Made by a program: the position numbers and the translations under genes. Under the pieces are notes generated by a model. The model was not told the origin of the DNA. It searched no databases and was given only the letters and a program-made list of their open reading frames with translations. This document shows, piece by piece, positions 44,439 to 53,646 of a stretch of 64,000 nt of DNA. Source of the DNA: DATHTS01 sp965219305 (GTDB taxonomy: Bacteria > Acidobacteriota > Blastocatellia > Pyrinomonadales > Pyrinomonadaceae); NCBI GenBank assembly GCA_965219305.1, contig OZ244725.1:4650001-4714000 (forward strand), read 5' to 3'. Numbering within the stretch: the first letter of the stretch is position 1; each line of letters opens with the position of its first letter.

Positions 44439-45320
44439 ATGAAGCAATTTTCTATACTTATTTTAGTATGTCTAAGTTTTGCGTTCGCCGCTTGCAAAGA
44501 TGCAGTTGTGGATAGCAAAACTGCGGAAGTTTCTGTAAATCATAATGAAGAAATAACAGCCAAAGCGAAGCCGACTTTAAATCCGAACGAGAAATCTACG
44601 ACTGAAATTTTAGGTAAATGTCAGCCGAAAAATGATGTTGATGAATTAATTTCGATGCCGGAAAGCAGGGAAAAATTCAATGATTGGTTAAGTAACATAA
44701 TCGGTTCGGTTCAGGTTGCAACGCTCGCTAACCGCGAATTTGTAAGCGAATATTATTGGGAAGGAGATTTAAACGCTGACGGTTGCAAGGATGTCGCTAT
44801 TCTTGTTCAAGGCATAGAAGGTAAATCCGGCGAAGTTTCAATGGAAAATTTTGTTGACGGGACAACAGTTCAAAACTTGCGTTCAAAAGCAATTTATAAA
44901 GGCGGCGACACGGCAAAATTTCCTTTTTCAAGTGCGTTTGCCCGACAGGTAAAACCGCAACAAAAAACGGCTCTGGCAATCCTTTTTGGCAATCGAAATG
45001 GTTGGAGTTGGAAAAATAATGCGATGGGAAGAGAATTTTTACTTTACGATTCCGTTTTCGAACTTGCCGAAGTTTCTGAATATGAAGCAACTTCATTGCT
45101 GTTTAGTGTGGTCAACAAAGCTAAACCCGAAGAAGATTACGAAGATTTAATTGACCGTTTTCCGTCAAATACCGTCGGCGACTGTATCTATACAGCAACC
45201 GAAGTCAAGCAAAAAAAAAATGAGTTTTCCGAGTTAAGCAATAAATTTTTGATTTGCTACGACGGTAATGTTTTTTTCCATAAAAAATTACCCGATTCAA
45301 AATCGTATCCTGAATTATAA
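44439..45320 (+). CDS. Putative lipoprotein, candidate immunity protein for the orphan cassette
   Basis: 293 residues from ATG 44439. The leader MKQFSILILVCLSFAFAAC has a clear lipobox Cys at residue 19. An Asp-rich loop DLNADGCKDVAILVQG (about residues 111-126) resembles a calcium-binding FG-GAP or EF-like loop. The remainder (LAILFGNRNGWSWKNNAMG; NTVGDCIYTATE) has no recognised family. It begins 13 bases after the orphan peptidase tip, copying the hydrolase-lipoprotein order of the pair upstream. Immunity function is inference. Confidence 0.72.
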   Translation: MKQFSILILVCLSFAFAACKDAVVDSKTAEVSVNHNEEITAKAKPTLNPNEKSTTEILGKCQPKNDVDELISMPESREKFNDWLSNIIGSVQVATLANREFVSEYYWEGDLNADGCKDVAILVQGIEGKSGEVSMENFVDGTTVQNLRSKAIYKGGDTAKFPFSSAFARQVKPQQKTALAILFGNRNGWSWKNNAMGREFLLYDSVFELAEVSEYEATSLLFSVVNKAKPEEDYEDLIDRFPSNTVGDCIYTATEVKQKKNEFSELSNKFLICYDGNVFFHKKLPDSKSYPEL

Positions 45321-45359
45321 ATTTAGGAAAAATTAAATATGTGTCGTTGAATTAAAGTT

Positions 45360-45950
45360 ATGAAAAAATTTATTTATGTTGTCAGTTTTGCAGTAGGATT
45401 GGTAGTCGGGATGATTTTCGCTTTTTCTGCTTCTTTTGCGCCGACATTTGCAGATGAAATTGTTACGATGGAAACCATAGATATTGATAAATCCGTGTTG
45501 CCGGAAGTTGAAACTTACGATAATAACGAAGAAACTAACGCATCTTTGGAAAAAGAAGAACGTGAAATTAAAAGTTGTGTTCCGCAAAAATTGTATCAAG
45601 GCGAAACTCTTAAAGTTTCTCTCGGAAAAACACACGGAGGTAATGTCGCGATTTTGCGTTTACCCGATGACAGTTGGTTTTTTCTCAATTATGTCGAAAA
45701 CAGCCGACCTGTCTGGACGTATAAAGAATTCGAGTCGCTTTCCGGCTTTGAAATAAATACGGCGACGGCGGTTAATTCGACGAATACGAAATTTGAAGAT
45801 AATGAATCACCGAAAAGAATTTTCAGTAAAACCGGAAATTATCGCATAATGACGAGCCACGAGGATTTCGGGCAATGCGATCCGCCAATATCGGGAATGT
45901 GCGAGGTTTATTATATTAACGAAAAGCGTCCGCAGAAAAAAATGAAATGA
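45360..45950 (+). CDS. Secreted or membrane-anchored protein of unknown function
   Basis: 196 residues. The N-terminal hydrophobic segment (residues 4-31) could be a signal peptide (SFAPTFADE) or an anchor. The mature part has an acidic linker (NNEETNASLEKEEREIKSC), then a beta-rich region SLGKTHGGNVAILRLPDDSW and paired cysteines in FGQCDPPISGMCEVYY. No family recognised. Third envelope protein in the cassette region, 119 bases before the kinase gene; it might be another immunity or accessory factor. Confidence 0.7.
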   Translation: MKKFIYVVSFAVGLVVGMIFAFSASFAPTFADEIVTMETIDIDKSVLPEVETYDNNEETNASLEKEEREIKSCVPQKLYQGETLKVSLGKTHGGNVAILRLPDDSWFFLNYVENSRPVWTYKEFESLSGFEINTATAVNSTNTKFEDNESPKRIFSKTGNYRIMTSHEDFGQCDPPISGMCEVYYINEKRPQKKMK

Positions 45951-46069
45951 TCGCCAAAGTCATTCTCGTTATAATTGAAATAACCGAGGCAAAATATTTC
46001 GTAAATAAGCGATTAAATTTCTAACATTTTCCAATACTGGATTATACTAAAAGCAGTTTTAATAAGATT

Positions 46070-48904
46070 ATGCTCACTTTTTACGACAGTCAAAGAAACG
46101 CTTACGAACTCGACGATCAAATCGGTAGAGGCGGCGAAGGAACGGTTTACGCTTGCGACGATTTTGAAATGGTCGCCAAGATTTATCACGAACCGATCAC
46201 GGAAGAAAAGGCGGAGAAACTGCGTTGGATGGCGCAGAATAAAAACGAGTATCTTCTGAAAATCGCGGCGTGGGTGATTGATGTTTTGTATGATGAAACC
46301 GGCGGAAAAGTGGTCGGTTTTCTGATGCCGAACGTCAATGCGAAGGAAATTCACGAACTTTATTCGCTGAAAAGCCGCCGCGTTCATTTTCCGCAGGCGA
46401 CGTGGCATTTTCTGCTCAATACGGCGGCGAACGTCTCGCGGGCGTTCTATTCACTGCACAAAAGCGATCACGTAATGGGCGATGTCAATCACGGCAACTG
46501 CGTCGTTCTAAACGACGGCACGGTCAAACTAATTGACTGCGACAGTTACAGCATCAAAAAAGGCGATTCGCGCTATGTTTGCGAAGTCGGCGTGGCGACG
46601 CACGTTCCGCCGGAATTGCAGGGCGTTGATCTCGGCGAAGTCGAGCGCGAAAAGAATCACGATAATTTCGGTCTGGCGGTCATTATTTTTCAACTTCTTT
46701 TTCTCGGCAGACATCCTTTTTCGGGAAATTATCTCGGCGACGAAGACAAATCTTTGGAAGACTGCATCCGCGAATATCGTTTCGCTTACGGCGAAAATGC
46801 GGAAGAAAGAATGGTGCGCCAACCGCCCGGAACTCTTTCATTAACGGACGTTTCGCCGCGTGTCGCTGTGCTTTTCAAACGCGCTTTTTTAGAACGCGAA
46901 AATCGTCCGAACCCGCGCGAATGGATCGAAGCATTGGAAGATTTGGCAAATAATTTGGAAAGTTGTTCGGTTCATCCGGGACATCAATTTTACAACAAAC
47001 TCGCCGTCTGTCCGTGGTGCAGAATCGAATCGCAGACGGGTTTGATGCTGTTTCCGTTCGTCAGCGCGGCTTCGGCGAACGGCAAAGAACCGTTTAATAT
47101 TTTCACGGTCGAAAATCTGATCGCCAATCTCGGCGTTTCAGATAATCTGCCCGCCAAACCGCCGATCTCGACAATTTTGCCGCCGCCGTCGCCGAAAATT
47201 ATCGAAGCGCAGAAAACTACGCGGACAAATCACGGTTTAATAATCGGCGGGCAATTCGTTTTCTCTTTGATTTTAATGGCGGTTTTCGGTGTCGGAATTG
47301 CGCTTTTTATCGGCGTAATTTTTCTGATTTTCCTGATAATGATTATCAACAATTCCGACAAGGATTTGCGGCGCGAGACGAACGAAAAATTATTCACGGC
47401 GCGGAAACAATGGCAGGAACTTGAAGACAATTGGAATCAGGCGTTCGTGCCGAAGGAACTCAACGAAAACATCAATTTAATTCGCGCAAAAGTAGGCGAT
47501 TATCAAAATTTTCAAAAATCGAGCATTCGCCAACTGGAAAAAATCCGCGCCGGAAATCGCCGCCGGATTTTTAACCAACACCTGCGTTCGATAAATATTA
47601 ACGATGCGGAAATTCCGGGCGTTCGTCCGAATCATCTTGCCGCGCTCGAATCGGGCGGAATAAAAACGGCGGCGGACATCGAAGAATCGAGATTGGAACC
47701 GCTTTTCTTAGTTCACGACGACGTAAAACGCACGATGCTTTCGTGGCGCGAAAATCTGGTCAGAAATTTCGATTTTGCGCCGGAAGACGAGCTTCCCGAA
47801 GCCGACAAAAAACGCTTTGCTCGTCAAACCGATACGCAGCGTCGAACAATTGAAAGCGACATCGAACGGCTTTTGGCAAACGTCCATTCGGGCGCGGTTT
47901 ACGTGCGGAACAAACAGCAGATGCTCGTTTCAAAATCCGAAGAAATTGCCAGAGAACTCGTGCAAAGCGAGAGCAATTCACAGATTCTTAGCAGTAATTC
48001 ATCGGCAATTGTTATTTTGCTTTTAGTTACATTTTTCCCGCCGCTGATTGTCGGCAGCTTTATGCAGTCGAGTTATAAATCATCGGGACCTTCTTCGAGA
48101 ACGGCACCGGCAACGCGCGATCAAGATTACGGAACATCAAGAGGTTCGGGTATTGGTTACGGCACTGGTTACGCTACTGGCGGCGGTTCGGCAAAAGCTT
48201 ATTCAAGCACAGTTGATGAAAATATAACCGACGATGAAATTGCCGATCTTTCAAAAACAGAACGCGAAAGATATGCAAATAATTTATACAGTCAAGCGTA
48301 TAATATGACGCAAAATTCTATAACATTTAACAATTCAAATGAAGACGACAAACGAAAATTTTATGCTCTTGCCGAGAATAAAATGCGTGTTGCCGTGAAA
48401 CTTGACGGGACGGTTAAAAATCTCAATCATCTCGGTTACATTTTGTATCAACAAGATAAATACGAAGAATCTCTGGATTTTCTCAATAGTTCAAAACAAA
48501 TGCAAGAAAATAATATCGCAACTTTAATCACTATCGGAATGAATCATATTCAACTGAAACACTATAAAGATGCCAAAGATATTTTTCTTAAAGTCGTCAA
48601 TTTAGATAAATCCAGCGGTGCGGGACAATTTAATCTCGGGTTGACTTATAAAGGTTTGAACGATCAAAAAGCCGCGGCGAAGGCTTTTGAAAAAGCAGTT
48701 AAAATTAACCCTAATGATGTTGATTCGATTTACGAATTCGGTCTGAGTTTGAACAAATCCGGCGATGAAAAAGGTGTAAAGGATGCATATCAAAAACTGC
48801 TTGAAAAAGATAAGGAAATGGCAAAAAAACTAAAATCGGAGACAAATCTTGAAATAAATGAAGTAGATCCAGTTACGCCTACCGTTAGAGTTAAAGCAAG
48901 ATAA
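46070..48904 (+). CDS. TerY-P-type protein kinase with zinc ribbon, membrane helices, HhH and TPR repeats
   Basis: 944 residues. Kinase domain 12-295: glycine loop GRGGEGTVY (19-27), Lys37, a catalytic loop reading MGDVNHGNCVV (Asp138, Asn143) in place of HRDLKxxN, and IDCDSY (Asp156) in place of DFG, variants typical of this kinase group. A Cys/His zinc ribbon spans 299-317 (CSVHPGH...CPWC). Transmembrane helices lie at 390-426 and near 642-664. A coiled region with a helix-hairpin-helix element (GVRPNHLAALESGGIKTAAD) lies at 520-560. At least three TPR-like repeats fill 750-925 (AKDIFLKVVNLDKSSGAGQF). Completes the triad with the vWA and PP2C genes. Confidence 0.9.
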   Translation: MLTFYDSQRNAYELDDQIGRGGEGTVYACDDFEMVAKIYHEPITEEKAEKLRWMAQNKNEYLLKIAAWVIDVLYDETGGKVVGFLMPNVNAKEIHELYSLKSRRVHFPQATWHFLLNTAANVSRAFYSLHKSDHVMGDVNHGNCVVLNDGTVKLIDCDSYSIKKGDSRYVCEVGVATHVPPELQGVDLGEVEREKNHDNFGLAVIIFQLLFLGRHPFSGNYLGDEDKSLEDCIREYRFAYGENAEERMVRQPPGTLSLTDVSPRVAVLFKRAFLERENRPNPREWIEALEDLANNLESCSVHPGHQFYNKLAVCPWCRIESQTGLMLFPFVSAASANGKEPFNIFTVENLIANLGVSDNLPAKPPISTILPPPSPKIIEAQKTTRTNHGLIIGGQFVFSLILMAVFGVGIALFIGVIFLIFLIMIINNSDKDLRRETNEKLFTARKQWQELEDNWNQAFVPKELNENINLIRAKVGDYQNFQKSSIRQLEKIRAGNRRRIFNQHLRSININDAEIPGVRPNHLAALESGGIKTAADIEESRLEPLFLVHDDVKRTMLSWRENLVRNFDFAPEDELPEADKKRFARQTDTQRRTIESDIERLLANVHSGAVYVRNKQQMLVSKSEEIARELVQSESNSQILSSNSSAIVILLLVTFFPPLIVGSFMQSSYKSSGPSSRTAPATRDQDYGTSRGSGIGYGTGYATGGGSAKAYSSTVDENITDDEIADLSKTERERYANNLYSQAYNMTQNSITFNNSNEDDKRKFYALAENKMRVAVKLDGTVKNLNHLGYILYQQDKYEESLDFLNSSKQMQENNIATLITIGMNHIQLKHYKDAKDIFLKVVNLDKSSGAGQFNLGLTYKGLNDQKAAAKAFEKAVKINPNDVDSIYEFGLSLNKSGDEKGVKDAYQKLLEKDKEMAKKLKSETNLEINEVDPVTPTVRVKAR

Positions 48905-48942
48905 ATTTTATTTTATCGTTTCGATATTGCCAATTAAAACTG

Positions 48943-50478
48943 TTAAATAACAACCAGATAATTTTCAACCGCGTTGCCTTCCACATTTTCGGCGGCAATT
49001 AAACCGATGTAATTGTCAGGTCTGAGAATGACGGCAAATGTTCGATTTATGCCGAAAATTTCCGCGATATTCGGGTAAAGAGGGAATTCGTGAAAATCGA
49101 GAAAATCGCCGTAAACATTTAATACTTTTGAATAATCCGGCGTTTTCGTAGTGCCGTCGGAAAATCGCACAAGATGAAATTTCGGCGCGTTTATTTTATC
49201 GTAAATTTCCGCGCCGTCAACCGTAAAATACGGCATACGGTCGCCCGCTTTTACTTTAAAAATTCCGTCATTTACGCTCAACGAAGATTTGCGGTAATTA
49301 ATGCCGATCTGCGAAATGAGCGGGAAAATGAAATTTTTTACGGCTTCGGATTTTAACGCCAGATTCGCAATATACGGGAAAATATTCAAGCGAATAAAAG
49401 ATGTGATCGAATCTTCGCTGGCGGCAAAATCAAATAAACGGTCGGTCGTTTTCAAAAGTTGTTTGGCGACTTCGATTCGCTCTTCGTTGTAAGTTTCGAG
49501 AAGTTCGGGTTTGGCTTTTCCCTTTAAAACCGCCGCGATCTTCCACGCGAGATTGTAGCCGTCCTGAATTCCCGTGTTCATTCCCTGACCGCCGGCGGGC
49601 GTATGAATATGCGCTGAATCTCCGGCGAGAAAACATCTGCCATTTGAAAACGAATTGACGCGCCGCGAATGAACTCTGTAAACGGAAAACCATTGGACGT
49701 TGGAAATATCGAGTTTCAAATTCGTATCTTTTATAATTTGCTTTTCAATTTCGTCATAAAGAATTTCGCCTTCGCGCCGCTCTTCGTTTTCGGGAAAAGT
49801 GCCGACAATACGATAACGCTTTTTGCCGACGAGCGGGAAAAACGCCGTAACGGTTGATTCCGCGAGACAGACGTAAAGCGCGTCGTGCGGAAAATCCCAA
49901 TCAATCTGCACGTCGGCAACGTAAAAAAGACGCTCGAAAGTGCTGCCTTCAAACGTCATTCCGAGCGTGTGTCGCACGACGCTTTTCGCGCCGTCCGCGC
50001 CGACAAGGAATTTCGCTTCAATCTGTTCGGTTTCGCCGTTTGTGCGTTTTATGTTCGCAATTACGCCCGTTTTATCTTGCGAAAAATTCTCCAGTTCCGT
50101 TTCCCACAAAACATCTTTGCCGCTCGATTTCAGAAAATCATACAAAAGATTTTCGTGCTTGCTTTGTTCGACGATCAGCAAAAACGAATACGGACTCATT
50201 CCTTCGCCGACCGTATTTAAATCCAATTCGCCGCGAATTTCGCCGCCTTCGACGAGCCGGACTTTTTCAGCAATATTTCCCTGCGCGACGAGATCATCAG
50301 CCAGACCGATCTGTTCGTAAATCTCCAGCGTTCGCGCCTGAACGCCGATCGCTTTTGAAAATTCCGTGATCGTCTCTTTTTTGTCTAAAATCACGAAATC
50401 AATTCCAAACCGCACAAACTGACACGCCAACGCAAGTCCCGTCGGTCCCGCGCCGCAAATTATAACATCCGTTTTCAT
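48943..50478 (-). CDS. FAD-dependent aromatic-ring monooxygenase
   Basis: 511 residues of the PheA/TfdB (class A flavoprotein hydroxylase) family. Dinucleotide motif VIICGAGPTGLALACQ (5-20), the DG motif FLVGADGAKSVVRHTLG near 160, and the second FAD motif CFLAGDSAHIHTPAGGQGMN near 290. The C-terminal thioredoxin-like region (about 400-511) supports the phenol-hydroxylase-like group. Uses NAD(P)H and O2 to hydroxylate an aromatic or polyketide-like substrate, not determinable here. Convergent with the kinase gene. Confidence 0.93.
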   Translation of the reverse strand: MKTDVIICGAGPTGLALACQFVRFGIDFVILDKKETITEFSKAIGVQARTLEIYEQIGLADDLVAQGNIAEKVRLVEGGEIRGELDLNTVGEGMSPYSFLLIVEQSKHENLLYDFLKSSGKDVLWETELENFSQDKTGVIANIKRTNGETEQIEAKFLVGADGAKSVVRHTLGMTFEGSTFERLFYVADVQIDWDFPHDALYVCLAESTVTAFFPLVGKKRYRIVGTFPENEERREGEILYDEIEKQIIKDTNLKLDISNVQWFSVYRVHSRRVNSFSNGRCFLAGDSAHIHTPAGGQGMNTGIQDGYNLAWKIAAVLKGKAKPELLETYNEERIEVAKQLLKTTDRLFDFAASEDSITSFIRLNIFPYIANLALKSEAVKNFIFPLISQIGINYRKSSLSVNDGIFKVKAGDRMPYFTVDGAEIYDKINAPKFHLVRFSDGTTKTPDYSKVLNVYGDFLDFHEFPLYPNIAEIFGINRTFAVILRPDNYIGLIAAENVEGNAVENYLVVI

Positions 50479-50577
50479 ATTAAAAATATAAACAAATCGG
50501 GCAACAATAACAATTTACGAAATCTCGAATGCGTTAAATTGTTTCGAGTTGTTATAATTTATCTTTCTGTATTTGAA

Positions 50578-51099
50578 ATGCTTCGACAAATTTTATTTTC
50601 GATTGTTTTGATATTGATCTTTACTGCGTTCGTGGCGGCGCAGGAAAACTGTCTTTTAACGGCGGAAAATGCGCCGTCTTTGTTTAATTTGAAATTGGGA
50701 AACACGCCCGAACAGGCGAAGATTATTTTGGACGGAAAATTCAAAATAAAGAATAAACGCAAAGGCGAATACACATTTTTTCAGAATTTTATCAAAGAAA
50801 ATTCGCCGCTCTTTATAAATGAAATTCGCGCTTTTTATCTGAGATTTTTCGACGGTAAACTTTATCAGATCGAATTTTTCTACGAACCGAACAATCGTTT
50901 CGGAACGCTCGAAGATTTCGTAAATTTTCAAACTCTAAACTTAAATCTGCCGCCGTCGTTTTGGAAGATCGAATACGGAATCGCCAAAATTGACTGCGGC
51001 GGTTTTACGATTCAAGCTGACAGCGCGTTAAACCCGCGAATTGAAATAACTGACGAAGCGATTCGCGCCGAAGTTGAAGCAAAACGCTCGGATAATTAA
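50578..51099 (+). CDS. Small secreted protein of unknown function
   Basis: 173 residues from ATG 50578 (MLRQILFSIVLILIFTAFVAAQ signal peptide). A frame extending to 50539 exists but breaks the leader. The mature domain, LFNLKLGNTPEQAKIILDGKF followed by LRFFDGKLYQIEFFYEPNN, looks like a small alpha/beta domain in which a predicted helix and a strand pattern recur. Two Cys are present, in ENCLL and KIDCGG. Family not recognised. Divergent from the monooxygenase gene with 99 bases between them. Confidence 0.72.
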   Translation: MLRQILFSIVLILIFTAFVAAQENCLLTAENAPSLFNLKLGNTPEQAKIILDGKFKIKNKRKGEYTFFQNFIKENSPLFINEIRAFYLRFFDGKLYQIEFFYEPNNRFGTLEDFVNFQTLNLNLPPSFWKIEYGIAKIDCGGFTIQADSALNPRIEITDEAIRAEVEAKRSDN

Positions 51100-51165
51100 A
51101 GTTTTTAGTTACGAATAATAAATTATCTAAAAAATTTTATTTGTGTTATTTGTAGCTAATTCTCT

Positions 51166-52077
51166 TTAACTTTCAAGCCTGTCGAGTTCGATGTCATACC
51201 ACGACGCGGGATCGTCGAGCGATTCGAGATGCGTGAAAACTATCGCGCCTTTTATATCTTGGCGAATGTCGGCTTCGATCTCTTCTAAAAGTCCGTGTCC
51301 TTCGTGAACCGTCCACGCGCCGGGAACCAGAATATGAACGCTGATAAACGAACGCATCGCGGCGCGTCTTGTCCGCAGAGCGTGATATTCGATTCCGCGT
51401 TCTTCGACATAACGTTCAAGAATGACGCGCACATCTTTTTGTTTTTCGAGCGAGATCGCCGTGTCCATCAAACCGAGCGTCGAACGGCGCATTAACTTAA
51501 AACCGACGCGAATTATATTTGCTCCGACGAGAATTGCGATCAAAGAATCGAGAACCAGCCAATTCGTTAAATAAACGAGCCAAACGCCGATAATCACGCC
51601 GATCGAAGTCCAAACGTCTGTCATCAGATGATGCCCGTCGGCTTCGAGCGTGATCGAACGGTTTTTCTTTCCGACGCGCACCAAAATTTGTCCGACGACG
51701 AGATTTATCACGGTCGCAACGCCGATAATTATCAAACCTATTCCGACTTTTTCAATCGGCTGCGGGAAAAATAATCTCGTCGCCGCCGCGTAAATAATCC
51801 CGAGCGCGGCGAATAAAATTAATGTTCCCTCGATTCCGCCGGCAAAATATTCGGCTTTATCGTGTCCGAAGGCGTGTTCTTCATCCGGCGGACGCGCCGC
51901 CAACTTTAACATCAAAAGCGCGATCACCGCCGCCGCGAGATTTATTACGGATTCGAGCGCGTCGGAAAGCAGACCGACTGATCCGGTCAGAAAGTACGCG
52001 CCCGCCTTCAAACCGATTGTCGCAACGGCGGCGAAAATCGAAAGCCACGCAAATTTTGTCAGATTCTCACGACTCAT
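51166..52077 (-). CDS. Cation diffusion facilitator (CDF) metal efflux transporter
   Basis: 303 residues with six membrane helices (10-215) and a cytoplasmic C-terminal domain. Metal-binding residues are visible in LLSDALESVINL (helix II, Asp), HAFGHDKAEYFAGG and LEADGHHLMTDVWTS (helix V, His-x-x-x-Asp); SDALES rather than SDALHS hints at altered metal choice. Exports divalent cations (Zn, Fe, Mn, Co) from the cytoplasm in exchange for protons. Downstream of the Nramp gene on the same strand but separated by a palindromic repeat. Confidence 0.93.
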   Translation of the reverse strand: MSRENLTKFAWLSIFAAVATIGLKAGAYFLTGSVGLLSDALESVINLAAAVIALLMLKLAARPPDEEHAFGHDKAEYFAGGIEGTLILFAALGIIYAAATRLFFPQPIEKVGIGLIIIGVATVINLVVGQILVRVGKKNRSITLEADGHHLMTDVWTSIGVIIGVWLVYLTNWLVLDSLIAILVGANIIRVGFKLMRRSTLGLMDTAISLEKQKDVRVILERYVEERGIEYHALRTRRAAMRSFISVHILVPGAWTVHEGHGLLEEIEADIRQDIKGAIVFTHLESLDDPASWYDIELDRLES

Positions 52078-52121
52078 CCTATTTTATTTATCATTATCGT
52101 ATTTGATTAAATCAAAGAAAA

Positions 52122-52227
52122 TTAGCCACGAACAGACACGAAAGAACACGAAAAAGCAAAGATTTTTCAATTTTATTTTCTTCTTTTTCACTTTTCATTG
52201 ATTTTTTTCGTGTCTGTTCGTGGCTAA
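52122..52227. repeat. CACGAA-type palindromic repeat between metal transporter genes
   Basis: A 22-base perfect inverted repeat starts TTAGCCACGAACAGACACGA at 52122 and is mirrored at 52206-52227; the centre is AT-rich. A related element lies at 58873-59022. On the transcript it would form a long hairpin at the end of the Nramp mRNA. Confidence 0.85.
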
Positions 52228-52257
52228 CTTTTCAAGCTAATCAGCCGTCCATTCTTC

Positions 52258-53598
52258 TTAAAATCCTTCGACAAAAGTTTGATAAAGAAGCCAAATATTT
52301 AGTGCGGCGATAATCACCGCAATCGTGTAACCGGCGATTTTCATCGTTTTTGAATTGACGAATTCGCCCATTTTCGTTTTGTCGCTCGTGAACATCACGA
52401 GCGGAAATACGGCGAAACTGAGCTGCATACTCAAAACCACTTGGCTTAGAATCAACAGCCGCGCCGTGCCGCTCACGCCGTAGTAAAATGTTACCAGCAC
52501 CGCCGGAACGATGGCGATCAGGCGCGTTATCAAACGTCTGAGCCACGGACGAATGCGGATATTTAAAAAGCCTTCCATCACGATTTGTCCGGCGAGCGTT
52601 CCGGTCAAGGTCGAATTTTGCCCCGACGCGAGCAGCGCGACGGCAAACAGCGTGCTTGCTCCGGCAGTTCCCAAAAGCGGCGTTAAAAGCTGATACGCTT
52701 CTTCGATCTCGGAAACTTGATAATTTCCCGTGCGGTAAAAAACCGCCGCCGCGACGATCAAAATTGCGGCGTTTATAAACAGCGCGAAGATCAGCGAAGC
52801 GGTCGAATCAATCGTCGCAAACTTCATCGCCTCGCGTTTTCCTTCGCTGTCGCGTTTGTATTGGCGCGTCTGCACGATTGACGAATGAAGATAAAGATTG
52901 TGCGGCATCACGGTCGCGCCCAAAATTCCGATGGCGATATAGAGCATTTCGGGATTGGTGATAATCTGCGTTGACGGAATAAATCCCTTGGCGATTCCGA
53001 CGAACGACGGCTGCGAAGCGATGATCTCGATGCCGAAACAAATTCCGATGGTGATAATCATCGTCGTAACGACGGCTTCGATCCAGCGAAAACCGCGATT
53101 TTGCAGTAAAAGCAGAAGCATCACGTCGAGCGCGGTCAGCAAGACGCCGTATAAAAGCGGAATTCCGAATAATAAATTCAGCGCGATCGCCGAACCGATA
53201 ATTTCCGCCAGATCGCACGCCGTGATAGCCACTTCGCACAAAATCCACAAAATAAACGCGACCGGCGGCGAATAATGATCGCGGCACGCCTGCGCCAGAT
53301 CGCGTTCGGTCGCAATTCCCAGACGAAGCGCGAGCCTTTGCAGAAAGATCGCAATAAGATTGGAAATCATTATCACGCTCAACAAGGCATATTCGAACCG
53401 CGCACCGCCCGCGATGTCGGTCGCCCAATTTCCGGGGTCCATATAACCGACCGCGACGAGAAATCCGGGACCGGAAAACGCAAATAATTTGCGCCAAAAA
53501 CCCGCGCCGTGCGGAATTTTCAATGTCGAATTAACTTCGGGCAAGCTCGGCTGCGTCTGTTCGCGCCGCCAACCGTCGGTTTTTGTTTTCAGACTCAT
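52258..53598 (-). CDS. mntH: Nramp-family divalent metal (Mn/Fe) importer
   Basis: 446 residues, about eleven membrane helices. Signature segments are GPGFLVAVGYMDPGNWATDI (helix 1; the Asp-Pro-Gly-Asn metal site), the conserved VGATVMPHNLYLHSSIVQTR-like sequence near 225 (helix 6, MPH), and GQNSTLTGTLAGQIVMEGF near 335. Imports Mn2+ or Fe2+ with protons. The N-terminal cytoplasmic extension (residues 1-35) is somewhat long. Next to a CDF exporter, giving an import/export pair for divalent metals. Confidence 0.93.
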   Translation of the reverse strand: MSLKTKTDGWRREQTQPSLPEVNSTLKIPHGAGFWRKLFAFSGPGFLVAVGYMDPGNWATDIAGGARFEYALLSVIMISNLIAIFLQRLALRLGIATERDLAQACRDHYSPPVAFILWILCEVAITACDLAEIIGSAIALNLLFGIPLLYGVLLTALDVMLLLLLQNRGFRWIEAVVTTMIITIGICFGIEIIASQPSFVGIAKGFIPSTQIITNPEMLYIAIGILGATVMPHNLYLHSSIVQTRQYKRDSEGKREAMKFATIDSTASLIFALFINAAILIVAAAVFYRTGNYQVSEIEEAYQLLTPLLGTAGASTLFAVALLASGQNSTLTGTLAGQIVMEGFLNIRIRPWLRRLITRLIAIVPAVLVTFYYGVSGTARLLILSQVVLSMQLSFAVFPLVMFTSDKTKMGEFVNSKTMKIAGYTIAVIIAALNIWLLYQTFVEGF

Positions 53599-53646
53599 TT
53601 ACAATTTTTTCGAGGTCACTAATCTTCAGACTAAAGCAAATAAAGT

